A program made the translations under genes and the position numbers. Shown here piece after piece: positions 7,687 to 16,600 of a stretch of DNA of 64,000 nt (positions within the stretch are counted from its first letter, which is position 1; each line of letters opens with the position of its first letter). Location of the stretch: NCBI GenBank assembly GCA_017428545.1, contig JAFRQR010000002.1:248001-312000 (forward strand), written 5' to 3'. The notes beneath the pieces were generated by a model that worked only from the letters and a program-made list of their open reading frames with translations, did no database searches and was not told the origin of the DNA. This stretch comes from Clostridiales bacterium. Its GTDB lineage: Bacteria > Bacillota > Clostridia > Saccharofermentanales > Saccharofermentanaceae.

Positions 7687-9498
7687 TCACGCGCCCGCTT
7701 GTGGATCATTCGGATCTGCCGGCGGATCCGTCGGTTCTGAGCTTGACTCAGAAGACGAAGATTCCGAAGATTCGGACGATTCCGAAGATGCAGGTGTTTC
7801 CGAAGATGCAGGTGTCTCCGAAGGCGCAGGAGTCTCGGATGTTTCCGAAGAGCTCGACGGCGTCTCAGAAGGTGCCGGTGTTTCGGCCGTCTCCGAAGAG
7901 GACTCCGGAGGTGTAGTATCCGAAGAAGAAGCTTCTGTCGAAGAATCCGCAGGCTGCGTGACGATCTCGGTAGTCGGCTGAACAGGTTCAGTGCCATCCG
8001 GCTGTGGTGCTGTCGGAACAGGAGTCGGATCGATAAAGTCAGTCGGGCTGACTTCGCCGATCGTCGGGTCTTCCGTAGAGATCATTTCAAGCGGGACATA
8101 CCCCATCAGGCCATTCTCTTTTCTGACTTTGGCAAAATTATCGTTGCTGGCAAGAAGCGTTACCGCTTCACCTCTGGCAAGAGTATCGATCACCTGGCTG
8201 TCCAAGGACTCTTCCACATAGATCGACGTATCATCATACAAAGAGTAAACAACGGAACCTACATTCTCATCGGTCTGATCCGTGCTGTCCGGGACCTCGA
8301 TGGAATCAAGACGTCCCGTCCAGTGACTGATGTTGAAAAGCACATACATACCCGTATATCCGATGATACCGGATACAAGGAAGATCAAAAATCCGATCAG
8401 GACGTATTTCCACGGAGAGTTCTTCTTCTCTTTTTTCTTCTTTTCCTTCTTCGGCTTCTCTTCGATCTCGTAATCGTCATCATAGTCGTCATCTTCATCG
8501 GAAAGATCCGAATCATCCATGAACTGGCTCATCTGATGACGGAGCTCGTCAGACTGGATCGTCGGAGCATCCGATACGGCAGGCTGCGCCGGAACAGAGG
8601 TCGAAGCTGCAGCTGCAGCGGCAACAGGCTTTGCGGCTACGGAAAGGTCATTACTTATGGCAGCGGCCTCGATATTCGCATCACCCGGCAGGAGCAGAGT
8701 GCTCTCGACACGGATGACGATAGCAGTAAGGCCTGCCTTGACGCCTTCATCCATGGCAGTGTGGACAAGATCGGCTGCCTTTGTCTCAGGCTGGGTCGGA
8801 CGTGCGATCACGGCGCCGAGTTTTTGGATCTTAACCTCCTGATCAAGACCTGTACCGATCATGACCAGTTCGTCTCCATCCATCAGTTTCAGATGGACTT
8901 TCTTATCCGGGAGAACTTCTCCGTCCTGGGCAAAACGTCCGAGATACTGGGTCAGTTCATTTCTTCCCTCATGCTGGAATTCGGCTTCTTTCGGGATCGC
9001 ACCCATCTGAACGTAGCGGTGGGCAACCGTCTGATTCTCCGTAAGGGAGATCAGTTTCCCCTGGCGGAACATCCAGATATGTGTATTACCGATATTCAGA
9101 ACGCGGAGCGTATCCCCTTCAATGATCACCATGGACATGGAGACCTGGATCTTCGCACCGTTATGCTTTACCGACTCATTGCAGACCGTGTTATTCAGAA
9201 CGGTCACGACCTGATTGGTAAAGCTTTCATAGTCCAGAACGCTCATCAGCTGAGTGGTCGCGCAGATCTCCTGCATCTTTCCGAGAACGGCCTGAAGCGT
9301 CATGGCTGCAAGCGTATCTTCGCCCTGAGCGGAGAACAATGCACAGATCTGGATCGGGGCCGTAGACTTTGCAGAGCGGACATACGGCGCGCCATATTCA
9401 TTTGCCATACGATAAAGGCTGTGGAAGAATACATTCTCCTGATTCTTGCCCTGGATCTGATTGGTTTCGCAAACTGCTGCAGACGATGTCTTACTCAT
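7687..9498 (-). CDS. PP2C-like membrane protein with SH3 domain and Ser/Pro-rich tail
   Basis: About 603 residues. Residues 1-260 resemble a PP2C phosphatase core: MVIIEGDTLRVLNIGNTHIW and DGDELVMIGTGLD align with the VGDSR and SDG motifs, but the metal-binding aspartates are replaced (GNTH and GTG) and no DGxGGH motif is present, so it is probably catalytically dead. Then come an Ala-rich and acidic/Lys-rich linker, one transmembrane helix (about 364-388), an extracellular bacterial SH3 domain (VVYSLYDDTSIYVEES onward) and a 120-residue Ser/Pro/Glu/Thr repeat tail suited to the cell wall. The ATG at 9498 follows GGAGGAAGCATAAT and lies one base after the LCP stop, so the pair is co-transcribed. 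Function unknown; perhaps an envelope sensor. Confidence 0.75.
   Translation of the reverse strand: MSKTSSAAVCETNQIQGKNQENVFFHSLYRMANEYGAPYVRSAKSTAPIQICALFSAQGEDTLAAMTLQAVLGKMQEICATTQLMSVLDYESFTNQVVTVLNNTVCNESVKHNGAKIQVSMSMVIIEGDTLRVLNIGNTHIWMFRQGKLISLTENQTVAHRYVQMGAIPKEAEFQHEGRNELTQYLGRFAQDGEVLPDKKVHLKLMDGDELVMIGTGLDQEVKIQKLGAVIARPTQPETKAADLVHTAMDEGVKAGLTAIVIRVESTLLLPGDANIEAAAISNDLSVAAKPVAAAAAASTSVPAQPAVSDAPTIQSDELRHQMSQFMDDSDLSDEDDDYDDDYEIEEKPKKEKKKKEKKNSPWKYVLIGFLIFLVSGIIGYTGMYVLFNISHWTGRLDSIEVPDSTDQTDENVGSVVYSLYDDTSIYVEESLDSQVIDTLARGEAVTLLASNDNFAKVRKENGLMGYVPLEMISTEDPTIGEVSPTDFIDPTPVPTAPQPDGTEPVQPTTEIVTQPADSSTEASSSDTTPPESSSETAETPAPSETPSSSSETSETPAPSETPASSETPASSESSESSESSSSESSSEPTDPPADPNDPQAGA
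7700..7960 (-). repeat. Low-complexity SETPAPSE-type coding repeat
   Basis: The 3' end of the PP2C-like gene is built of short degenerate direct repeats around TCCGAAGATGCAGGTGT and variants (plus-strand reading). They encode alternating SETPAPSETP and SSES units. They are in frame and belong to the wall-spanning tail, and copy number is likely to vary between strains. Confidence 0.7.
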
Positions 9499-9499
9499 A

Positions 9500-10621
9500 T
9501 TATGCTTCCTCCCAGATAAAACGATGCAGATCGGCAAGCTGGGTATCCCAGTCTACGATCATCATCCATGGATTGTCCTGAACACGGAACATTCCATCGG
9601 CAGGTGCACGATACTCTTTGACGTTATCGAGAACATCGATCGCGTCAAGAGCGACACGCATAATATCCATAGCGGTCATGTTTGTTTCAAACATACCGGC
9701 AGAGTCTTCAAGAAGAGCCGCCTGATCGACTTTTCCATAGGAAGCGACTTTGTGCATCAAAGCAAGGGCCAGAGTTCTCTGACGGCCCGAACGAACATAG
9801 TCGGAGTCAAGGCTTCTGATACGGGCCCAGGAAGTCGCCTGAATACCGTTAAGGAGCTGTTTTCCTTCATGTGTCAGAAGCGGGCAGTCCTTTCCTAGAA
9901 GAGCGTTTTCTTCCAAAATGCCCTGGTTGGCGTACTTAACTTCACCTGCGGTAACATCGATCTCGATGCCGCCGACCATATCGATAACATCCGCGGAACT
10001 TCCGAAATCGAGCATAACGAAACGCTGGATATCCAGTCCGAAGTTATCATTGATCGTATTGATCAGAAGACCTACACCGCCATACGCATAGGAGTGGGTC
10101 AGTTTGTCGGTAGCCGATTTTCCTTCGATCTTAACTCCCGTGTCACGCATCAGGGAGATCATCTTCAAAGAATCAGTGCGGTGATCGATCGAAACGATCA
10201 GGATAGCATCCGCACGGCAGGTAACATCATTCGTACCACGAGAGTCGACACCGAAAACAAGGATATTTTCGACCTTGCTATCCTTCTGTGCCACTTTTTT
10301 GATCGGGTACTTCTGATTGACATATACGCGTGTATGGCCGCCTTCCGCCCAGGAAGATGCCACGTCGCCGGAATTGAGGTCTACGTTATCGAGATTATCG
10401 AATTCGATCGTCTCATACTGGTCTTTACTTACAAACGGGGTATTTACAAAGCCTACTGCACCCATAAGGCGGTATACATAGATAAATGCGCCCAATCCGA
10501 GACCGAGTACGGCACAAAGGATAAAGCACAGTACACGGATCACGATACGGATCTTGGACTTTTTCGGCTTACTATTATCCGTTCCCCCATTGGAACGCTT
10601 GTCTTTAGTATTAGAATTCAT
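9500..10621 (-). CDS. LytR-CpsA-Psr (LCP) family protein
   Basis: A 373-residue LCP protein. LCP enzymes transfer lipid-linked glycopolymers such as teichoic acid or capsule to peptidoglycan at the outer membrane face. There is a basic N terminus, one transmembrane helix (about residues 24-46), then the LCP domain with FGVDSRG, RADAILIVSID, SLMRDTGV, the YAYGGVGLL segment, ARIRSLDSDYVRSGRQRTL, which together carry the conserved Asp and Arg residues. The ATG at 10621 follows AAGAAAGGGAATATAT; the frame extends further upstream but without a binding site. It is upstream of, and probably translationally linked to, the PP2C-like/SH3 gene. A second LCP gene lies at 54144-55409. Confidence 0.92.
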   Translation of the reverse strand: MNSNTKDKRSNGGTDNSKPKKSKIRIVIRVLCFILCAVLGLGLGAFIYVYRLMGAVGFVNTPFVSKDQYETIEFDNLDNVDLNSGDVASSWAEGGHTRVYVNQKYPIKKVAQKDSKVENILVFGVDSRGTNDVTCRADAILIVSIDHRTDSLKMISLMRDTGVKIEGKSATDKLTHSYAYGGVGLLINTINDNFGLDIQRFVMLDFGSSADVIDMVGGIEIDVTAGEVKYANQGILEENALLGKDCPLLTHEGKQLLNGIQATSWARIRSLDSDYVRSGRQRTLALALMHKVASYGKVDQAALLEDSAGMFETNMTAMDIMRVALDAIDVLDNVKEYRAPADGMFRVQDNPWMMIVDWDTQLADLHRFIWEEA

Positions 10622-10684
10622 ATATATTCCCTTTCTTAACATGCACCATATTACCCGATTTACCATTACTTTTCAATGTTATGC

Positions 10685-10711
10685 TTGATATTCCGCACGT
10701 TATGTTACAAT
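10685..10711 (+). promoter_or_regulatory. Promoter of the DUF3048 lipoprotein gene
   Basis: TTGATA (10685-10690), a 15-base spacer and TACAAT (10706-10711). The -10 is preceded by TG-T, making it an extended -10. It lies 31 bases upstream of the start codon and points away from the LCP gene. Confidence 0.6.
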
Positions 10712-10742
10712 AGAGTCATATTACGAATTAAGGAGAAAGCAA

Positions 10743-11957
10743 ATGAAAAAGCAACTCATTAAGATCGTGTCGCTTTCGATGTCACTCATGCTTTTCTCAC
10801 TGCCGCTTCTGGCATGCGGGAAAAAAGAGTCTGAATCTGTTTCTTACGAGACATGGTGGACATCCGAATCAACCGAAGCCTCCAGCGAGGATATCACAAC
10901 ACCGACGACAACCGAGCCGTCCGAAACTCCGACTTCCGAGACCGAAGCGCCGACAGTCATCGAGAATCCTTTCACGGGTCTGATCGAGATGGATGCCGAG
11001 AACGCAGGCAAAAGAGGTATCGGTATCACGATCAACAACTGCAAGGTAGCAAACCCGCAGCGTGGAACAAGTGAAGCATCCGTTATCTTCGAATATGAAA
11101 CCGAAGGCGGCCAGACTCGTCTTCTGTGCATGTATCCTGATATTTCCAAAGTACCGCTTGTCGGTGCCGTAAGATCCGGACGTGTCGGTTCTGCAGATAT
11201 GTGTGCAGGTACCGGAGCGATCTTTGTCTGCTGGGGTGCCGACTATACCGCCGTTCCCAGCCATGTCAGAAACAACAACATCACATGGATCGATACAAAC
11301 AACTACATCTATGATTCCCTCCACGGGCATGATGCCGATGAAGTTCCGGAAAAATGCTACTGCTGGCGTGACCGTGAATGGATGAACCAGCCGGGCCACA
11401 GAACCGGTATCGAGCATTGCGGTGTTACACGTGGTGACTTCATTTTAAGAGCTACGGAAAAGCTCGGTATCGATATCAGTGGCGAAATGCCGAGAATGTT
11501 CAACTTTGTTGAGACAGGTACCGCAAGCATGAAGGATTCCAAGTCCTGCTCCGAGATCAATGTATATCTCTCCAGTACAAATGACGATGCCCTGTTCGTA
11601 TATAACGAAGCAGAAAAGGTCTACTACAAGAGCCAGTACAACGGCGATCCGCAGGTCGACTGCAACGTAGATAAGCAGATCAGCTTCACAAACGTATTCG
11701 CTCTCTACTGCCCGATCAACTTAAGACCCGGCGAGAGCGGCGGCGAGCGTCATAAGGATATCCACATGGAAGAAGGCGGCAAAGGCTACTATGTTTCCTA
11801 CGGTAAACTTCAGGAGATCACATGGACCAAGCCGACTCCGAATGATCCGATCAAGTGCTTTGACAAAGACGGCAAAGAGATCGAAGTCAATGCCGGTAAG
11901 TCTTACATCTGCATCGTAGACTCGGACTTCTATGAAAAGACGACCTACAAAGATTGA
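10743..11957 (+). CDS. DUF3048 (YerB-like) lipoprotein
   Basis: A 404-residue secreted lipoprotein: positively charged MKKQLIK start, hydrophobic core, lipobox LLAC with the cysteine at residue 25. A Ser/Thr/Glu/Pro-rich spacer (about 30-75) follows, then the DUF3048 domain beginning NPFTGLIEMDAENAGKRGIGITINN, with GAVRSGRVGSADM. YerB relatives are extracellular and of unknown biochemical role. The start follows AAGGAGAAAGCAA. It is a single-gene unit closed by the hairpin at 11979-12004 and is divergent from the LCP gene, a plausible envelope neighbourhood. Confidence 0.88.
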   Translation: MKKQLIKIVSLSMSLMLFSLPLLACGKKESESVSYETWWTSESTEASSEDITTPTTTEPSETPTSETEAPTVIENPFTGLIEMDAENAGKRGIGITINNCKVANPQRGTSEASVIFEYETEGGQTRLLCMYPDISKVPLVGAVRSGRVGSADMCAGTGAIFVCWGADYTAVPSHVRNNNITWIDTNNYIYDSLHGHDADEVPEKCYCWRDREWMNQPGHRTGIEHCGVTRGDFILRATEKLGIDISGEMPRMFNFVETGTASMKDSKSCSEINVYLSSTNDDALFVYNEAEKVYYKSQYNGDPQVDCNVDKQISFTNVFALYCPINLRPGESGGERHKDIHMEEGGKGYYVSYGKLQEITWTKPTPNDPIKCFDKDGKEIEVNAGKSYICIVDSDFYEKTTYKD

Positions 11958-11978
11958 TTCAAAAACCGGATAAAACGA

Positions 11979-12004
11979 AAGGAGCGGCCATGCCGCTCCT
12001 TTTT
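11979..12004. terminator. Bidirectional intrinsic terminator
   Basis: An 8 bp GC-rich stem GGAGCGGC / GCCGCTCC with a CAT loop, flanked by AAA on the left and TTTTT on the right. It closes the DUF3048 gene on the plus strand and the long purL-to-12029 run on the minus strand. Confidence 0.9.
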
Positions 12005-12028
12005 AATTGCAAATAATGAATTCCCGGA

Positions 12029-12388
12029 TCAGCCCTTCAAAACACCGGTCAGTTCCGAATAAGAAAGAGGTCTGATAATGACTTCTTCTTTCGTTTCATC
12101 AAGCTGGTAAGGCTCAAGTGCTTTTAGCGCCTTATCATAAGGAAGCATCCCGATGATCTTCTTATCTGTAGTACTGAGAAACAAAAGAACAAAGCGGGGT
12201 GTCTCATTGTAAAAATCCTGAGGTTTTTTCAAAAGGCGCGTGGCAACACCTTCATTTAATGTAAAACCGCCGGCAGGATTTCCGTTTTTATCCGATTCAA
12301 AGTTATACGAGGGAACGTACGCATTCATCCACAAAGGAGAACCCGCTTTTTCCTTATCGGCTTCTTTTTTTCTATCGAAGATGCCCAT
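12029..12388 (-). CDS. Uncharacterised small cytoplasmic protein
   Basis: A 119-residue soluble protein with no signal peptide or membrane segment. It starts MGIFDRKKEADKEK and contains GGFTLNEGVATRLLKKP and RFVLLFLSTTDKKIIGMLPYDKALKAL. I do not recognise a family. The ATG follows GAGGAGGTTTGATCT and lies 3 bases beyond the vanZ-family stop, so it is the last gene of the long minus-strand run. An AAAAGCAC copy (12118-12125) encodes K-A-L here. Confidence 0.65.
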   Translation of the reverse strand: MGIFDRKKEADKEKAGSPLWMNAYVPSYNFESDKNGNPAGGFTLNEGVATRLLKKPQDFYNETPRFVLLFLSTTDKKIIGMLPYDKALKALEPYQLDETKEEVIIRPLSYSELTGVLKG

Positions 12389-12391
12389 AGA

Positions 12392-12970
12392 TCAAACCTC
12401 CTCTACATTGGAATTTTCAGTTATCATGCCGATCGCCGATTTTCTGTTTTTGACGTAGAGATAAATCGAAATGACGATGCGGATGATCAGCATGATCACG
12501 ACAGCGCCGGAAAAATCGAGAAATACATCAAAAAGACTGGATGAACGGCCTGCTACAAAGATCTGGTGATACTCATCGGCCGCCGCGGAAAGCGCCGTGA
12601 TCCAAAGAGATACGCTTATATAGACCTCGTTATCGTTTTTGATCTTATCCAGGCGACCGGAAGCGGAAGGCTTCTCACCTGTCTTTACGTGATTTGTCGC
12701 AAACATCGCGATATATGTAAAAACGGAAAGAACGGTAAACTCAAAGATATGTGCACAATTACGGACGATCTCTTCATTTACGGTAACATGGAAAAGATCC
12801 GCGATCTTTTCCATCAAATCCTGAGAGCGCAGTGTCGAAACATCCGCAGACTCCGCAGAAAGTGAAAAGATCACCGCCAGCCACCCGATCACGAGAAGCC
12901 ACATGATGAACGCAAAAAGGAAATATAACGGATGAAAGGTCGTTTTCGGTTTTTCCTGTGTCAGACCCAT
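12392..12970 (-). CDS. VanZ-family membrane protein
   Basis: A 192-residue protein with about four transmembrane helices. It carries the VanZ-like landmarks WLAVIFSLSAESADVS, a charged segment with NCAHIFEFTVLSVFTY, and SAAADEYHQIFVAGRSSSLFD, in which the DE-x-x-Q and Arg/Asp pattern is conserved. VanZ confers low-level teicoplanin resistance in enterococci, but most chromosomal relatives have no known role, so resistance should not be inferred. The start at 12970 follows AAAAGGAGATGTCTATTA; a farther upstream ATG at 13003 has no binding site. Confidence 0.85.
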   Translation of the reverse strand: MGLTQEKPKTTFHPLYFLFAFIMWLLVIGWLAVIFSLSAESADVSTLRSQDLMEKIADLFHVTVNEEIVRNCAHIFEFTVLSVFTYIAMFATNHVKTGEKPSASGRLDKIKNDNEVYISVSLWITALSAAADEYHQIFVAGRSSSLFDVFLDFSGAVVIMLIIRIVISIYLYVKNRKSAIGMITENSNVEEV

Positions 12971-13052
12971 TAATAGACATCTCCTTTTAAGGGTACACGA
13001 CAAGTATACTACAAATGCCGGAAGTTCTCAAAATAATTAGTGAATGATACAT

Positions 13053-13526
13053 TCACCCGTTATTTCTCTGTCCTTTCATCGCCCTGTCAATATCACGTTT
13101 TGCGGTCTTTTCTGCCGCCGAATCGCGCTTATCGAAGTTCTTTTTACCTCTGGCAAGACCGATCTCAAACTTGACCTTTCCGTCCTTGAAATAGCATTTG
13201 GTCGGAACGATCGTAAGTCCGTCCTGCTTCACTGTCGAAAACAATCGGATGATCTCGCTTTTGTGCATCAGGAGTTTTCGGGTCCTCATCGGATCCAGAT
13301 TGAAACGGTTGCCCTGCTCATATGGGCTGATATGTACACCGATCAGAAAGATCTCTCCCTCTTTCACCTGCACATAACTGTCCTTAAGGTTCACCTTACC
13401 GGCACGAAGAGATTTCACTTCGGTTCCGGAAAGGACGATACCTGCTTCAAATTTCTCATCGATAAAATATTCGTGGAATGCTTTTCTGTTTTCCGCGATG
13501 ATCTTTATCCCCTTTTTAATTGCCAT
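13053..13526 (-). CDS. smpB: SsrA (tmRNA)-binding protein SmpB
   Basis: A 157-residue SmpB, which binds tmRNA and delivers it to stalled ribosomes for trans-translation. The family core is clear: [40 protein letters not shown] and the C-terminal [19 protein letters not shown] basic tail that mimics the codon-anticodon region. Its ATG lies inside the last codons of tsaD (overlap of 11 bases) with GGAGGAATAT as binding site, so the two are coupled. No tmRNA gene is seen beside it. Confidence 0.97.
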   Translation of the reverse strand: MAIKKGIKIIAENRKAFHEYFIDEKFEAGIVLSGTEVKSLRAGKVNLKDSYVQVKEGEIFLIGVHISPYEQGNRFNLDPMRTRKLLMHKSEIIRLFSTVKQDGLTIVPTKCYFKDGKVKFEIGLARGKKNFDKRDSAAEKTAKRDIDRAMKGQRNNG

Positions 13527-14538
13527 ATATTCCTCCTAATTCCAGGGACGGATATGCATTCATATCCAGTTCGTCACGAACACCTTCCCGGAAAGCATAG
13601 TACCCGGCAGAAGCGATCATTGCGGCATTATCTGTACAGTAAGCCATCTTCGGAAGACAAAGCTGACATTTTCTTTTCTTCGCCAGATCTTCGACTTTCT
13701 GTCTCAGGCAGGAATTTGCGGAAACACCGCCTGCCAGACAGATTTTTTGCATACCGGTAAGTTTCACCGCTTTATCCAGACGGTCGCAAAGGATCGAGCA
13801 GACCGCATCCTGATAGGATGCTGCAAAATCATTGATATTGACATCTTTCCCGCTCTGGCGGACCTGATTGATCGTATTTAGTGCTGCAGTCTTGATCCCG
13901 CTGAACGAAAAATCAAGAGAATCCGTGATCTTCGGTGACGGGAATGAAAAGGCATTCGGATCTCCCGTTTTACTTGCCTTATCAAGCTTCGGTCCGCCCG
14001 GATAGCCGAGCCCGATCACTCTGGCGATCTTGTCAAAAGCCTCACCTGCCGCATCATCACGGGTACTGCAGATGCATTCCATATCCGAATAGTCCTTGAC
14101 CAAAAGGATCTCGCTGTGGCCGCCGGAAACGACCAGACAAAGAAACGGCGGCTCCCATGAAGGATCCGTCAGATAGTTGGCCGCAATATGTCCGGCCATA
14201 TGATTGACTCCGACAAGAGGGATCTTCTTGACCTCGCAAAGTGCTTTTGCCGCGGAAACACCGACCAGCAGCGCGCCAACAAGTCCCGGGCCTTTTGTTA
14301 CACATACACAGTCGATATCATCATAACCTACACCGGCCTGCTTCATGGTCTCGGAGATAACGGGTACGATCGCCTCAACATGCATACGAGAAGCGATCTC
14401 AGGAACGACACCGCCGTACTGGCTGTGAAGATCCGCCTGAGATGCGATCATGCTTGCACGGACGATACGGCCATCCTCAATTACCGCACATGCCGTTTCA
14501 TCACACGATGATTCAATTCCTAACGATAATACCGACAT
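13516..14538 (-). CDS. tsaD: tRNA N6-threonylcarbamoyladenosine transferase TsaD
   Basis: A 340-residue Kae1/TsaD/Qri7 protein that transfers the threonylcarbamoyl group to A37 of ANN-decoding tRNAs. It begins [17 protein letters not shown], has the metal-binding HMAGH motif ([13 protein letters not shown]), [11 protein letters not shown], and the C-terminal [12 protein letters not shown] and [12 protein letters not shown] segments. Length is typical. It lies nine bases downstream of the alpha/beta hydrolase gene and overlaps smpB. The motif AAAAGCAC sits at 14241-14248 on the coding strand. Confidence 0.97.
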   Translation of the reverse strand: MSVLSLGIESSCDETACAVIEDGRIVRASMIASQADLHSQYGGVVPEIASRMHVEAIVPVISETMKQAGVGYDDIDCVCVTKGPGLVGALLVGVSAAKALCEVKKIPLVGVNHMAGHIAANYLTDPSWEPPFLCLVVSGGHSEILLVKDYSDMECICSTRDDAAGEAFDKIARVIGLGYPGGPKLDKASKTGDPNAFSFPSPKITDSLDFSFSGIKTAALNTINQVRQSGKDVNINDFAASYQDAVCSILCDRLDKAVKLTGMQKICLAGGVSANSCLRQKVEDLAKKRKCQLCLPKMAYCTDNAAMIASAGYYAFREGVRDELDMNAYPSLELGGIYGN

Positions 14539-14547
14539 TTCTACCTC

Positions 14548-15564
14548 TTACTTAAAGTACTGTTCCAAAAACTCTTTCAATTCGGCTCTATAGCCTTCCG
14601 GGTCGATCATATAGGCTTCACAGTAACCTGCACCCGAGATCATCATCGACTTGGTCGTATTCGGATTCAGGCGTTTACGCTCTTCTACGATCTGACCGAT
14701 CTTATCCGAACCGACGAACGTATCTCGGCCGCCGTACATGATGCAAACAGGGATCGGAAGCCTGGATATCTCTGTTGCCAGGTTGACGCTTCCCGATTCA
14801 CCGGAGGAGATCCTGATCGCGTACGGGACAAAATACTTCGTGATAAAAGCCATCTTTGACTTCTTTTCAACAAATGGGATGATGTAATCATCGGAATTCT
14901 TTGCCGGGGAATCGAGAATAATACCTGAGATGTATGTGGCATCAAAACCGAGGTCCTGGATCCTCTGGCTATAACCCTCGAGCACTTCCGTATCCGATGA
15001 CGGCGGAAGCTTGTCCATGGCCAAAAGACATGCACTGCAGCCGGAACCGATGCCGTAAAGGATAACATCCGTCGTAACAGAGATCTTCTTTACATGCTTA
15101 ATGGCGCCTAAGACATCCATCCATTCCAGATACCCGTAACCGCAGATCGCACCGCTGCTTTCGCCGGAGTTCCGAAGATCGAAAAGGAACACGTTAAAGT
15201 GCATATTCAGGAAGTCTTCGATCATCTGCACCATCGAAACATTAAAAGGAAGACGGTTTGACTGGGTATCATGAACGACGATGATCGTACTGATCGGATC
15301 ATCGGTCTTAAAGAACCATCCGGAAAGCTGTGTCTGATCATCCGCGGAAACGAAACTCGTTGCCGAATAAGGCGGAAGAACATTGGAAGGGATATTCGGG
15401 AGTTCTTTCTTATCGATACTCATCAGGTTGTTTGCCGTCGTCGTGGTCAAAACGATGATACCGATCGTTGCGGCTGCAAGCACACTGAGAACAAGCGCGA
15501 CACGAACGATCAGGCCTGACAGAGAAAGTTTCTTTCCTTCACGCTTTATAATTCCTCTTCCCAT
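14548..15564 (-). CDS. Membrane-anchored alpha/beta hydrolase-fold protein, altered catalytic residues
   Basis: About 338 residues: basic N terminus, one transmembrane helix (about 18-42), then an extracytoplasmic alpha/beta hydrolase domain resembling the YqkD group. Visible parts are TIIVVHDTQSNR, FLFDLRNSGES, the elbow region VILYGIGSGCSACLL, MYGGRDTFVGSDK (acid residue) and the C-terminal GAGYCEAYMIDPEGY. In active relatives the elbow reads G-x-S-x-G and the last block has His after GAG. Here the nucleophile position is Gly and the His position is Tyr, so the classical triad appears lost. The ATG at 15564 follows AGAGGTGAAT; a GTG six bases upstream is an alternative. Confidence 0.8.
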   Translation of the reverse strand: MGRGIIKREGKKLSLSGLIVRVALVLSVLAAATIGIIVLTTTTANNLMSIDKKELPNIPSNVLPPYSATSFVSADDQTQLSGWFFKTDDPISTIIVVHDTQSNRLPFNVSMVQMIEDFLNMHFNVFLFDLRNSGESSGAICGYGYLEWMDVLGAIKHVKKISVTTDVILYGIGSGCSACLLAMDKLPPSSDTEVLEGYSQRIQDLGFDATYISGIILDSPAKNSDDYIIPFVEKKSKMAFITKYFVPYAIRISSGESGSVNLATEISRLPIPVCIMYGGRDTFVGSDKIGQIVEERKRLNPNTTKSMMISGAGYCEAYMIDPEGYRAELKEFLEQYFK

Positions 15565-15573
15565 ATTCACCTC

Positions 15574-16554
15574 TTACAGCATACGGTGTTTGCGAAGGAT
15601 CATAACGGCAATTCCGATACTGAAAACACCGGAAAGCAAAAGGATGAAGAACGGAATGGGCTCGGAAGCAAAACTAGAATCCCAAGGCATCGGGCAGTTC
15701 TGTCCGAAGAAACTGGAAATGATCGTCGGAACGGAAAGAGCGATCGTAGCAGCTGCCATGATCTTCATGATGTCGTTCATGTTGTTATTGATGATCGACG
15801 CATAGGCATCCAGCGTATGACTGACAACGGACATGTAGGTATCCGCCATTTCCATCGCCTGCTTGAACTCGATGATGACGTCATCGAGGAGTTCTTCATC
15901 CTCCTCATACTGACGGATCGTCGTCGGTCCGTGATTCAGTTTCTCAAGAACGGCTTCATCTGACTTCAGGGATGTCGAAAAATAGACCAATGTCTTCGAC
16001 AGGTCCAAAAGTCTGTAAAGTTCCTTATTTGTCGTGATCTTTGCAAGTTCTTTTTCAGAAGATTCGATGCTCTTGTCCACCTGACGCAGAAGGCGCAGGA
16101 ACTCTCCGGCCGCCGCATTCATGATCTGGATCGCAAAACGGTTTCTGTAACCGACTTTGCAGTCCTTGACCTGATTCTCCGCGAAAGCATTCAGCATCTT
16201 CACTTCACGAATAGAAACCGTGATGATCTGTCTCTTTTTAATGATGATACCGAGCGGAACGGTATCCAGAAGATCCGGGTGTTCTTTATTCTGCACATCC
16301 GGAATATCAACGATCATGAGAAGAGAATTCGAATCCTCATCCGAATCGATACGAGGCATCTCCTCTTCATCCAGAGGATTTCGAAGGAACTCTTCCGGTA
16401 CGTCCAGTTTGTCCACCAGCTCCTGGATCTCTTCTTCCGTAGGCGCGAAAAGATTGATCCAGCAGTCATCACAGATCTTGTCTGTTTTGCGGATCTTGCT
16501 GACGGTCCTGTCGGTTTTTGTTTTAACATCTTCCGAAATGTAGATATTCAGCAT
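15574..16554 (-). CDS. CorA-family divalent cation transporter with GQN signature
   Basis: A 326-residue CorA-family protein. The large cytoplasmic N-terminal domain (DDCWINLFAPTEEEIQEL onward) is followed by a long helix and two C-terminal transmembrane helices. The normal CorA selectivity signature GMN after TM1 is here G284-Q285-N286 (SSFFGQNCPMPW), followed by an acidic loop and TM2. It is probably a pentameric Mg2+ or other metal channel, but the Met to Gln change may alter selectivity. It starts a sub-run with the hydrolase gene nine bases downstream, and follows dut by 46 bases. Confidence 0.85.
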   Translation of the reverse strand: MLNIYISEDVKTKTDRTVSKIRKTDKICDDCWINLFAPTEEEIQELVDKLDVPEEFLRNPLDEEEMPRIDSDEDSNSLLMIVDIPDVQNKEHPDLLDTVPLGIIIKKRQIITVSIREVKMLNAFAENQVKDCKVGYRNRFAIQIMNAAAGEFLRLLRQVDKSIESSEKELAKITTNKELYRLLDLSKTLVYFSTSLKSDEAVLEKLNHGPTTIRQYEEDEELLDDVIIEFKQAMEMADTYMSVVSHTLDAYASIINNNMNDIMKIMAAATIALSVPTIISSFFGQNCPMPWDSSFASEPIPFFILLLSGVFSIGIAVMILRKHRML

Positions 16555-16600
16555 TTTCTTTTACACCTTTCCTCAGAATCAGTACATTTTACCACAAGAA

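Noticed and set aside
12971..13052. Looked for the tmRNA gene beside smpB
   Set aside because: The gap is about 80 bases, too short for tmRNA, and shows no Ala acceptor-like ends.
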